The notes: generated by a model not told the origin, from the letters alone. A DNA stretch of 7,004 nt from MGBC113645 sp036308445 (GCA_036308445.1 JAXJVS010000141.1:1-7004), one strand, 5' to 3'; shown: positions 1 through 5,929, counted from the stretch's first letter. Made by a program: numbers and translations.

Positions 1-46
1 ACACCATTGAAAAAATAACTCCAAAAACTGCAATAATTTTTTTCAC
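1..46 (-). CDS. Start of an exported or membrane protein, cut by the window edge
   Basis: Only the first 15 codons are visible, reading MKKIIAVFGVIFSMV when the GTG at 46 is taken as the start. A GAGGTG ribosome binding site lies 7 bases upstream. Two in-frame ATG codons at 64 and 61 are alternative starts but have a weaker upstream site. Two lysines followed by an unbroken hydrophobic run is the pattern of a signal peptide or lipoprotein leader, so the product is probably exported or membrane-bound. It follows the receiver remnant by about 35 bases on the same strand and probably shares its promoter near 533-560. Function cannot be told from this fragment, and no cleavage site or lipobox is inside the window. 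Confidence 0.5.
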   Translation of the reverse strand, partial: MKKIIAVFGVIFSMV

Positions 47-81
47 TTTTATACACCTCATCATTTCTTCACTAAAAATCA

Positions 82-378
82 TTACATATATATAATAGTT
101 TTGTTTATATCCATTTCAAAAATAAGATCATTATGGTTTGATATAAAAATAATAGGAGTTTTAGGGTATTTTTCTTTAATCTGTTTTGCAATAGAAATTC
201 CATTGTTCTCTTTTAAAATAATATCACAAAAAATAGCATAGTATGATTTCTCGGAAAGAATATTCATTGATAAATATTCTGAAAAATAACAAACTGAATT
301 TGTAAATTCTTTCTTTAGAATTGTAATTAATTTATCTGCAAATATTTTGTCATCATCTATAATTAAGAAATTCGTTAT
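82..378 (-). pseudogene. Truncated response-regulator receiver domain (LytTR-type), ATA in place of the start codon
   Basis: The reading frame opens right after an in-frame TAA with ATA-ACG-AAT-TTC and runs 98 codons. It has the receiver-domain landmarks: the beta-1 strand FLIIDDD with acidic pocket residues D8 and D9, the phosphoacceptor D52 in FCDIIL, the following NNGISIA loop, and the conserved Ser S80 in PIIFIS followed by NHNDLIFE. That last motif is typical of receivers joined to LytTR DNA-binding domains. After E88 the similarity stops, and nine or ten unrelated residues precede the stop. The final receiver strand with its conserved Lys and the whole LytTR domain are therefore missing. 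AAAGGAG at 384-390 sits 5 bases before the ATA, so the natural start was probably ATG, since mutated. An ATG at 267 would leave out the beta-1 acidic residues and cannot give a working receiver. Most likely a decayed gene; a very short receiver made from an ATA start is less likely. Confidence 0.75.
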
Positions 379-456
379 TTATTCTCCTTTACTATTTTTG
401 ATAAGCAGATATAGTCTAAAAAGACATAACAATATTCCAATGAATACCATCTTCAT
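379..456 (-). CDS. Possible 25-residue hydrophobic leader peptide
   Basis: An ATG at 456 opens a 25-codon frame that begins MKMVFIGILLCLF and ends LIKNSKGE. It has a single hydrophobic span of about 17 residues with one Arg inside, then a basic tail. The stop TAA directly abuts the ATA of the receiver remnant, and the ribosome binding site of the remnant lies within its last codons, an arrangement that favours translational coupling. There is no good Shine-Dalgarno before its own ATG. It overlaps the 21-codon frame that does have one, so at most one of the two is likely to matter. No family is recognised. It may be the tail of a decayed gene or a small membrane peptide. Confidence 0.25.
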   Translation of the reverse strand: MKMVFIGILLCLFRLYLLIKNSKGE

Positions 457-481
457 CTGATTTTAAATCCGACCTGTCCAT
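416..481 (-). CDS. Possible 21-residue leader peptide with strong ribosome binding site
   Basis: This is the first ATG downstream of the promoter at 533-560. AAAGGAG at 491-497 lies 9 bases before it, the best translation signal in this leader. The product starts MDRSDLKSDEDGIHWN, is acidic and soluble-looking, and ends after 21 residues at TAG. No family is recognised. It may be an upstream peptide, or the first codons of a gene whose remainder was lost by frameshift. The +1 frame stays open beyond it and forms the hydrophobic 25-codon frame, which fits the frameshift reading. Confidence 0.35.
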   Translation of the reverse strand: MDRSDLKSDEDGIHWNIVMSF

Positions 482-500
482 TGGTATATTCTCCTTTCTA

Positions 501-520
501 CGGTTTCATTTATGTAACCG
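501..520. promoter_or_regulatory. 20-bp near-palindrome, operator-like
   Basis: CGGTTTCATT at 501-510 and TATGTAACCG at 511-520 are reverse complements at 8 of 10 positions. The outer five bases, CGGTT and AACCG, match exactly. The element lies just inside the predicted transcript (about +6 to +25) and overlaps the cre box. It could be a repressor operator or, in RNA, a weak stem with a 10-base loop. The cognate regulator is not visible here. Confidence 0.45.
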
Positions 521-527
521 CTTCCCA
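512..527 (-). promoter_or_regulatory. CcpA cre box at the leader promoter
   Basis: The minus strand reads TGGGAAGCGGTTACAT, which fits the Gram-positive cre consensus WTGNAARCGNWWWCAW at every position but one (G for T at position 2). It overlaps the predicted transcription start at about 526, a place where CcpA binding normally blocks initiation. This would put the leader peptides, the receiver remnant and the gene running off the left edge under carbon catabolite repression. Confidence 0.65.
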
Positions 528-532
528 CTTTT

Positions 533-560
533 ATCATAACAAAAATAAATATGTTGTCAA
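533..560 (-). promoter_or_regulatory. Strong sigma-A-type promoter for the left transcription unit
   Basis: On the minus strand TTGACA (555-560) is followed after 16 bases by TATGAT (533-538). The -35 is perfect and the -10 has one mismatch. Transcription would start near 526 and run left through the leader ORFs, the receiver remnant and the partial gene at 1-46. It is the best consensus promoter in the window. Confidence 0.75.
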
Positions 561-578
561 TATATTTATGTTATATAT

Positions 579-624
579 GTACATGTTTTAACTAATTATT
601 TATTTTGAATACATGTAAGTACAT
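579..624. repeat. Paired TACATGT/GTACAT words upstream of the left promoter
   Basis: TACATGT occurs at 580-586 and again at 610-616, exactly 30 bp apart. GTACAT occurs at 579-584 and 619-624. ACATGT is itself a palindrome. Relative to the predicted start near 526 the two clusters lie around -55 and -90, a usual range for activator binding. No regulator family is recognised from the motif. Confidence 0.35.
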
Positions 625-633
625 TTCAAAGGT

Positions 634-666
634 ATTCTTGAAAAAGAATGATCTAATCTTTTAGAT
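634..666. other. Two adjacent small hairpins
   Basis: ATTCTT (634-639) and AAGAAT (644-649) pair perfectly around a GAAA loop on the plus strand. One base later ATCTAA (651-656) and TTAGAT (661-666) pair perfectly around TCTT. Both stems are only 6 bp and AT-rich, and no T-run follows, so they are not convincing terminators. They may be chance structures in AT-rich DNA. Confidence 0.25.
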
Positions 667-736
667 ATTAATCACAGTATTTATCAAAGTATCACATAAT
701 AATATTGTTCTAATAAAATCTTGAGTTTTATTTCAC

Positions 737-760
737 AAAAAAAGAGCATAAATATGCTCT
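737..760 (-). terminator. Rho-independent terminator of the phosphate transporter gene
   Basis: AGAGCATA (743-750) and TATGCTCT (753-760) are perfect inverted copies separated by two bases. In RNA this gives a stem of about 7 bp with a 4-base loop. On the minus strand the hairpin runs straight into seven T residues (737-743). Its first bases overlap the TAG stop codon at 759-761. Confidence 0.85.
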
Positions 761-2348
761 AAATTGTATTACCACTTAATTCTTCTGCAATATTTAATGC
801 ATGGTCATTAATTCTTTTATAATCAGTTAATAATCTAGAAAGCATAACTCCTATTTCACTAGAGACTTGCTTATCTTTTAAAGCAGATATCTGATTCTTA
901 CGCCATTGCTTAACTTGTTGATGTATTTCTTTATTCTTAGTCTGAGCTTTATCTAAATCATATAGATTATCTTGCATTTCTTTTACTGTTTCTTTCATTT
1001 CAACTAAAAGTTCTTTATTATAAATAGCATTACTAAATTTTTTAGCTTGTTTTTCCATACTTACAGCATAATCAGAAATTCTCTCTAAATCAGTCAATGT
1101 TAAATAATAAGAACTTAATGCACTACTTGTATTCATATTCAATTGTGCATCTGCCAATACTTCAGAAATATAATCAGCAATAGCTCCATTTAAATAATCA
1201 ACTTCTTTTTCATTTTCCATAATTTCTTCATGTTTATCTTCATGATATTCAATTAATTGATTTATAGCTAAATAAACATTACTATATGCAATATCCATCA
1301 TATGAATAATCTCATTTTTCACTTGTTCAATATTAGCTAATGAACCTCCGAAATTATTCCCTGCATGAGATAAAGGTTGAATATATTTTAATCCCCTTTG
1401 ATTCTCAGTATCAGTTACTGGTAAAATCTTTTCAGCTAAATCAGCTAATTTTGTACCAAATGGTAATAATAAACATGTAGTAACTATATTAAATAATGTA
1501 TGCATATTAGCAATCTGAGCTGCAGCATTAATTGGTGCAAAAGATGCTACAAAGCTTGTTAATGGAGTAAACATACAAACAAATGTAAATATAATAGTAC
1601 CAATAATATTAAAGCTTAAATGGATAACTGTTGTCTGTTTAGCTTCTCTACTTGTTCCAATAGCTGCTAAAACAGCAGTAATACATGTTCCAATATTTTG
1701 ACCAAACAATACATAAACTGCTCCTTCTAGGTTAATAACACCAGAAATAGCTAATGCCTGTAAAATACCTACAGAAGCTGATGAAGATTGAATTAATGCA
1801 GTAAATCCCGCACCAACTAAAATACCTATCAAAGGATTAGAAAACTTTGTTACTATATCTATAAACCATTGAGCTTCTCTTAATGGTTCCATAGCTGATC
1901 CCATCATATCCATACCTATAAATAGAATACCTAAACCAGCTAATATTTCACCAAAATATTTTAATTTTGGATTCTTTAAAAACACAATTAAGGCAACACC
2001 AATAAATGCTAATAAAGGTGCTAAAGCTCCTACATCTAAAGCTATTAACTGTCCAGTAATAGTAGTACCAATATTAGCACCCATAATAATCCATACAGCT
2101 TGTCTTAACGTCATCATTTTTGCATTTACAAAACCTACAACCATAACTGTTGTTGCACTTGAAGATTGAATAATAGCAGTAATTATTGCACCAACAAGTA
2201 CACCCATAAACCTATTTGATGTTAATTTTTCTAAAATCAACTTTAATCTTTCTCCGGCAGCTGCTTCTAAACCATCACTCATCATCTGCATTCCATACAA
2301 AAATAAAGCTAAACCACCTAAAAGACCTAAAATTATACCTATACTCAT
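759..2348 (-). CDS. nptA: Na+/phosphate cotransporter with PhoU-like C-terminal domain
   Basis: This 529-residue membrane protein is a member of the Na/Pi-cotransporter II family (bacterial NptA/YjbB type), predicted to move inorganic phosphate together with sodium across the cytoplasmic membrane. Two inverted membrane repeats are clear. The first has QSSSATT (61-67) and GANIGTT (90-96); the second has QSSSASV (187-193) and GQNIGTC (216-221). The QSSS motifs are the family signature for phosphate and sodium binding. Hydrophobic segments fill residues 1-300. Residues about 340-525 form a helical PhoU-like domain, with LERISDYA (421-428) and a related motif YKRINDHALNIAEE (510-523). Length and domain order are those of the usual bacterial protein. 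GGGAGGA lies 5 bases before the ATG, which supports this start. A PhoP-like box upstream suggests induction under phosphate limitation. The gene stands alone between two terminators. In some family members the direction of transport, uptake or efflux, is uncertain. Confidence 0.93.
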   Translation of the reverse strand: MSIGIILGLLGGLALFLYGMQMMSDGLEAAAGERLKLILEKLTSNRFMGVLVGAIITAIIQSSSATTVMVVGFVNAKMMTLRQAVWIIMGANIGTTITGQLIALDVGALAPLLAFIGVALIVFLKNPKLKYFGEILAGLGILFIGMDMMGSAMEPLREAQWFIDIVTKFSNPLIGILVGAGFTALIQSSSASVGILQALAISGVINLEGAVYVLFGQNIGTCITAVLAAIGTSREAKQTTVIHLSFNIIGTIIFTFVCMFTPLTSFVASFAPINAAAQIANMHTLFNIVTTCLLLPFGTKLADLAEKILPVTDTENQRGLKYIQPLSHAGNNFGGSLANIEQVKNEIIHMMDIAYSNVYLAINQLIEYHEDKHEEIMENEKEVDYLNGAIADYISEVLADAQLNMNTSSALSSYYLTLTDLERISDYAVSMEKQAKKFSNAIYNKELLVEMKETVKEMQDNLYDLDKAQTKNKEIHQQVKQWRKNQISALKDKQVSSEIGVMLSRLLTDYKRINDHALNIAEELSGNTI

Positions 2349-2381
2349 AATATCCTCCCATAACTATTTAAGGTCGTTTAG

Positions 2382-2390
2382 ATTCTAACA
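2382..2390 (-). promoter_or_regulatory. Extended -10 promoter of the phosphate transporter gene
   Basis: The minus strand reads TGT-TAGAAT, an extended -10 (TGn before a -10 with one mismatch). No acceptable -35 exists 16-18 bases upstream; that place is occupied by the 11-bp-spaced hexamers at 2398-2425. Transcription would start near 2375, leaving a leader of about 27 bases with a good GGGAGGA site. A weak core with a binding array at -35 is typical of activator-dependent promoters. Confidence 0.55.
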
Positions 2391-2397
2391 TCTCTAT

Positions 2398-2425
2398 GGT
2401 TAAGATAGAGTAAAGAATGTGTTAA
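2398..2425 (-). promoter_or_regulatory. PhoP-box-like array of three hexamers
   Basis: Reading the minus strand, TTAACA (2420-2425), TTTACT (2409-2414) and TTAACC (2398-2403) follow each other with exactly 5-base gaps, an 11-bp period. The Bacillus PhoP consensus is TT(A/T/C)A(C/T)A repeated with about this spacing between roughly -20 and -60. The first copy is perfect and the other two differ only at the last base. They lie at about -29 to -50 from the predicted start. Position, period and the product of the gene (a phosphate transporter) agree, so this is probably a PhoP binding site. Confidence 0.6.
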
Positions 2426-2450
2426 AAGCGTCCATACTTGGACGCTTTTA
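2423..2450 (-). terminator. Terminator after the glycosidase-permease operon
   Basis: TAAAAGCGTCC (2423-2433) and GGACGCTTTTA (2440-2450) are perfect 11-bp inverted copies around a 6-base loop. The hairpin begins 6 bases after the permease stop codon. The T-run on the minus strand is short (TTTT, inside the stem), so part of the stem may serve as the U-tract. Its distal edge overlaps the first PhoP-like hexamer of the next gene. Confidence 0.8.
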
Positions 2451-2455
2451 TAAAA

Positions 2456-3754
2456 TTAATTTTCTTTTACTTCTACCATTTGCTCTTCTTGCTTTTTTTC
2501 TTGTTCTAACAATTGATTATCGTATTTCTTAACTAATGGAATACTTAAAATTGTATAAATCACACCTAATAAAAGTTGCCAAATAACAGCAGAAATTTTT
2601 CCTCCTGTACCAAGGAATGCATAGATTCCTGGTGGCGCTGTCCATGGAACACCTGTACCATTTAATCTCGCAACTAATCCAATACTAGTTACAAAATATG
2701 TTAATACAATTCCGACAATTGGTAGAACAATATATAATGTTCCTAAATAAATATTATACATAATAGGATATCCAAACACTAACGGTTCATGAATACCAAA
2801 TACTGCTGGAAGAAAACCTAATTTAGAAATTTCTTTTCCTTGTCTACTCTTTCCGACAAGCAAGAAAGCAATACACATATATAAACCTGTTCCTGTTGCA
2901 TATGTCAAGAATTCATTAGTAATAATGTTTGGTAAAGCTTGTCCAGCCTGGAAAGCTATTCTGTTTTGATCACTTAACATAATTAATGCTGGTGCTAATG
3001 CTCCATTAACAATTGATGTACCATGAATACCAAAGAACCAAAGCACCATTGCAAAGAAGATAGCAAATGCATATCCCCATAAGCTTCCTGATAAACTTTG
3101 AAGTGGTTTTCCTAAAAGTACATTTAATAAGTCATGAATATTTCCAAATGGAGATATTTCTAGTAGAATTTTAACAATAAACATTCCTATAAAGATGATT
3201 GCCATTGGTATTAGAGAGGAAAATGAATTGGCAACTTCTGGTGGAACTTGTTCTGGTAATTTAATAGTAATTTCTTTTTCTATTAAAATCTTATAAAGCG
3301 TAGGTACAAGAAGTCCTAAAACGATAGCTACAATTAAACTTCCTGCACCTAATCTTGATAAAGCAATAGCTGCAGATCCATCTTCTAATGTACTTAATGG
3401 TGTCAAGAAGTAGAATACACCAAAAGAAATGACTGTAGCATAGATTGGTTTAATTTTAGGATTATTGAATTGTTCTGCTAAATTATATGAAATGAATAAT
3501 AAACAAATAATTCCTCCTAAATTCATTGTACCATTCATAAAACTATTGACTTGATTTTGCCACACTGAAGCCTCTGATACTCCTAACAAATTTGTTACAA
3601 AATCAATATAACCTTGTGATGGGAAATTAGTAATCAACAAAGCTACTGAAGCAATAATTGTAAAAGGTGTATATGCTACAACACCATTTTTTATTGCTGT
3701 TACGTATTTGTTTGTACTGAATTTACTTACCCATACTAACATTTTTTCTTTCAT
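2456..3754 (-). CDS. PTS permease EIIC, lactose/cellobiose family, stand-alone
   Basis: This 432-residue membrane protein belongs to the EIIC domain of the lactose/cellobiose (CelB/LacE-like) PTS family, which carries a sugar across the membrane while it is phosphorylated by EIIB. Family features are the N-terminal segment with KNGVVAYTPFTIIAS (22-36), the linker with KLPEQVPPEVANSF (165-178), WFFGIHG (239-245), the active GIHEPLVFG loop (320-328) with H322 and E323, and VPWTAPPG (369-376). About ten hydrophobic segments are visible. The C-terminal tail (410-432) is charged and Glu/Lys-rich. No EIIA or EIIB is fused or adjacent, so these must come from elsewhere in the genome. AAAGGAG lies 7 bases before the ATG. 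The gene starts only 33 bp after the glycosidase stop and ends at a terminator, so the two form an operon. The sugar cannot be named from sequence; a beta- or alpha-linked di- or oligosaccharide cleaved by the neighbouring enzyme is the best inference. Confidence 0.9.
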   Translation of the reverse strand: MKEKMLVWVSKFSTNKYVTAIKNGVVAYTPFTIIASVALLITNFPSQGYIDFVTNLLGVSEASVWQNQVNSFMNGTMNLGGIICLLFISYNLAEQFNNPKIKPIYATVISFGVFYFLTPLSTLEDGSAAIALSRLGAGSLIVAIVLGLLVPTLYKILIEKEITIKLPEQVPPEVANSFSSLIPMAIIFIGMFIVKILLEISPFGNIHDLLNVLLGKPLQSLSGSLWGYAFAIFFAMVLWFFGIHGTSIVNGALAPALIMLSDQNRIAFQAGQALPNIITNEFLTYATGTGLYMCIAFLLVGKSRQGKEISKLGFLPAVFGIHEPLVFGYPIMYNIYLGTLYIVLPIVGIVLTYFVTSIGLVARLNGTGVPWTAPPGIYAFLGTGGKISAVIWQLLLGVIYTILSIPLVKKYDNQLLEQEKKQEEQMVEVKEN

Positions 3755-3777
3755 AATTTATCTCCTTTCATTAATTC

Positions 3778-3788
3778 TTATTAATACT
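3778..3788. repeat. Isolated fourth copy of the TTATYAATACT word
   Basis: TTATTAATACT occurs in the 33-bp gap between glycosidase and permease and runs into the glycosidase stop codon. It is identical to the middle copy in the divergent control region (5895-5905). In DNA this AT-rich one extra copy of an 11-mer could be chance; it could also be an internal binding site of the AraC-type regulator. Confidence 0.25.
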
Positions 3789-5803
3789 TAATTAAAAAAT
3801 ACTATAGCTGCTTCTTTCGTTTTATTATTTACTTTAATGGATACGCAGTTATCTTCACTAAATATGACTGTTGCATTTCCAAACACCTTAACATTTTTAG
3901 TAGTATTATTTTTTACTTTGTAAATATATTCTCCTAATGAATTTGTAAATAAAACGACAGCTCCTTTTCCTGTTTCTTCACAAATTTTTTCATGAACTTC
4001 AAACGTTTCTCCTGGTTTTCCAAAAGTTATTGGATATGCTTCCGTAATATCGTCTCTTACCTCTTTATAAGCAGATAAACTATCATTAAATAATTGAATA
4101 CCTTCTTTAGAAATATTCAATAAATCTCCCCAAATTCCATTTTGTCCTAAAATAAGAGAAGCAATATTTAATAATTGAGAATCACATCCATCATCTGGTA
4201 AATAATGAGTTAAGAATAATACTGATGGAATCCATTTATCATAATCTAAAATTCTTCTTGCAACCCAAGTTCTTGCTGGACCTGGATGAACAAAGACATT
4301 AGACCATTGATTTGGCTCTCTCTTAATATCAAAGTCGCTTAAATATGAACCATTATTTATTGCGAAATATTTACCTGAAGATAAGAAACTTAATCCTGTA
4401 CAACGTCCTGGTTCTGTAATATCAAAATCAAATATAACTTCTGGATTTCTTTCACATACATAATCAATAATTTTACCTAAGTATTTAACAATATTAAATG
4501 CATAGTTTTCTTCACATTCTTGTGGTGAGTTTTCATCTGTACCATGATAGTGATTACCTTGTTCACAGCCATCCATTCCTACAGCATCCCACTTAATGTA
4601 TGTAATTCCTAAGTCTTCAATTAATTCACATAGACGTAATGCATATTTTTTCCAATAACCTGATACTAGACACATTTCATAACTTTCTTCTGTTTCCCAT
4701 ATTTCATGTGGTTGTTGTTCTAAATTTCTTCTACTAATTGCATTTTCTTTTTGAGACAAATACATTTGACTTGTTTTGCCAGCTGCAACTGGATTAAACC
4801 AGATTCCTAATTTCATTCCATAAGAATCTAATTTTTTCTTGATAAGTTTTAATTTATCTGGAAATTTCTTTTCATTAATAATCCAATCACCTGTTTGTTT
4901 ATACCATCCTGTATCAATAACAAATACCTCAATTCCCATTTGATGTGCAACATCAATTTCTTTATCCATTCTATCAAATGTCATATCAGTTAGATATTTA
5001 TTACCATTCCATCTTTTGTTTCTTTCTTGATAATTCCAAGTATTGTAGAAAATATATGGTTTTCTACTTTCTTTATTTAAAGTACAGTATTTCAATTGAA
5101 ATCTTCTATATTGTTTTGCTAATAGTTCAATATTGCCTTTTACCGCACCAAATTGTAACCAAATTGTTTCAAATGGATGTTCATTATCTATAATCTGTTT
5201 AGATACATAATTTCCTCTTAAAGATTTAATAGAAATATAATTGTCTATCTTTTCAAAACAAATAAATTTGTTAGGATATTGAGACCCGTGTTCATAAGCT
5301 AATAATGAAGAGATATGATCATTTTCTTCTACTAAAATAGGTCCCATTATTTGATTTTCATTAGCAAATGCTTCATTTTCAGTCATAACATGTGTATGAT
5401 ACATATAATCATAATCAGAAATTCTTAATTCAATTTTTTTACTATTTTGGATGCTTTCATAACCACAATAAACTATACTATCATGACCATTTTTTTTCGT
5501 TAAGAATTTAGATTTGTTTGAATATATAACATATCTGAATCTAATAATTGGACTTTTTTCACTTACTCTAATAACAAGATCAATATTCATATTATTTGTA
5601 AGTAAAGAAGAGTAGATTAATTCTTTAATATCCTTATTAAGGCTTTTTTCTTTTTTAAAAATAAATTCCTGAATAGGAGAGACATTCTCGTTGTCGATTT
5701 CAAAATAAGGCATTTGAATCGAAGTTTTTAAATTATGATCTAATACATAATTAAATGCATAATCTTGCCCCATTTCTATTTCAAAAAAATTGTTCTTATA
5801 CAT
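3788..5803 (-). CDS. GH36-like glycoside hydrolase (alpha-galactosidase family)
   Basis: This 671-residue protein without a signal peptide is probably a cytoplasmic glycosidase. Its layout follows GH36: an N-terminal beta-sandwich (about 1-240), a catalytic barrel (about 245-560) and a C-terminal beta domain (about 595-671). Barrel landmarks are YNTWNY (253-258), FVIDTGWY (294-301), KLGIWFNP (331-338) and YIKWD (402-406), where D406 matches the GH36 nucleophile. Later come DITEPGR (461-467), NVFVHPGPARTW (502-513) and LGQNGIWGDL (552-561). Differences from classical alpha-galactosidases are WFNP instead of WFEPE, and AINNG (481-485) near the place where those enzymes have SDD with the acid/base Asp. 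The sequence is otherwise intact, so this looks like a distinct subfamily, not a broken gene. AAGGAG lies 6 bases before the ATG. It is the first gene of the operon with the EIIC permease, facing an AraC-type regulator. Substrate is unknown; an alpha-galactoside, possibly phosphorylated by the PTS, is inference. Confidence 0.82.
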   Translation of the reverse strand: MYKNNFFEIEMGQDYAFNYVLDHNLKTSIQMPYFEIDNENVSPIQEFIFKKEKSLNKDIKELIYSSLLTNNMNIDLVIRVSEKSPIIRFRYVIYSNKSKFLTKKNGHDSIVYCGYESIQNSKKIELRISDYDYMYHTHVMTENEAFANENQIMGPILVEENDHISSLLAYEHGSQYPNKFICFEKIDNYISIKSLRGNYVSKQIIDNEHPFETIWLQFGAVKGNIELLAKQYRRFQLKYCTLNKESRKPYIFYNTWNYQERNKRWNGNKYLTDMTFDRMDKEIDVAHQMGIEVFVIDTGWYKQTGDWIINEKKFPDKLKLIKKKLDSYGMKLGIWFNPVAAGKTSQMYLSQKENAISRRNLEQQPHEIWETEESYEMCLVSGYWKKYALRLCELIEDLGITYIKWDAVGMDGCEQGNHYHGTDENSPQECEENYAFNIVKYLGKIIDYVCERNPEVIFDFDITEPGRCTGLSFLSSGKYFAINNGSYLSDFDIKREPNQWSNVFVHPGPARTWVARRILDYDKWIPSVLFLTHYLPDDGCDSQLLNIASLILGQNGIWGDLLNISKEGIQLFNDSLSAYKEVRDDITEAYPITFGKPGETFEVHEKICEETGKGAVVLFTNSLGEYIYKVKNNTTKNVKVFGNATVIFSEDNCVSIKVNNKTKEAAIVFFN

Positions 5804-5843
5804 CTTTTTCTCCTTACATAAATCACTTCAATTAAGTTTTAAA

Positions 5844-5854
5844 TTATCAATACT
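5844..5854. promoter_or_regulatory. Copy 1 of TTATYAATACT, candidate AraC-regulator site
   Basis: TTATCAATACT, read on the plus strand, is the first of three direct copies in the divergent control region. It lies just after the predicted glycosidase start (about +3 to +13), a position suited to repression or looping. Confidence 0.45.
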
Positions 5855-5863
5855 AATAAAAAT

Positions 5864-5869
5864 ATTATA
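5864..5869 (-). promoter_or_regulatory. -10 of the glycosidase-permease operon promoter
   Basis: The minus strand has a perfect TATAAT. No -35 resembling TTGACA is found 16-18 bases upstream (the sequence there is AAAATT-like). Copy 2 of the TTATYAATACT repeat occupies about -38 to -48 instead, where a class II activator would contact RNA polymerase. The predicted start near 5857 leaves a leader of about 54 bases. Confidence 0.5.
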
Positions 5870-5894
5870 TATTTTCAATTAGTAATAATTTTAC

Positions 5895-5905
5895 TTATTA
5901 ATACT
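5895..5905. promoter_or_regulatory. Copy 2 of TTATYAATACT, candidate activator site at -38 to -48
   Basis: TTATTAATACT lies 51 bp from copy 1, close to five helical turns, and 58 bp from copy 3. It covers the place of the missing -35 of the glycosidase promoter. This is the best candidate for the site through which the neighbouring AraC-type protein activates the operon. Confidence 0.5.
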
Positions 5906-5929
5906 TTAAAAATCATATTTGTTCAAATA

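Larger units (their letters stand above)
561..742. other. Intergenic stretch without a gene
   Basis: No frame of believable length is open on either strand between the left promoter and the terminator of the phosphate transporter gene. What can be seen is a cluster of TACATGT and GTACAT words at 579-624 and two small AT-rich hairpins at 634-666, listed separately. The rest (667-736) is AT-rich sequence without recognisable signals. Confidence 0.6.

Noticed and set aside
82..267. Separate 61-residue protein starting at the ATG at 267
   Set aside because: The frame extends upstream to 378 with the missing receiver beta-1 strand and acidic pocket, and the good ribosome binding site lies there, so the ATG at 267 is internal.
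634..666. Tandem hairpins as a small RNA or terminator
   Set aside because: Stems are 6 bp, AT-rich and without a following T-run or a promoter of their own; such structures arise by chance in this base composition.
2392..2410. Inverted repeat CTCTAT/ATAGAG as an operator
   Set aside because: The arms are only 6 bp and lie inside the PhoP-like array, whose three-copy 11-bp periodicity explains the region better.
4945..5193. 82-codon plus-strand frame inside the glycosidase gene
   Set aside because: It lies wholly inside a well-supported gene on the other strand, has no ribosome binding site, and its composition (many Tyr, Phe, Cys) is what an antisense frame of AT-rich coding DNA gives.
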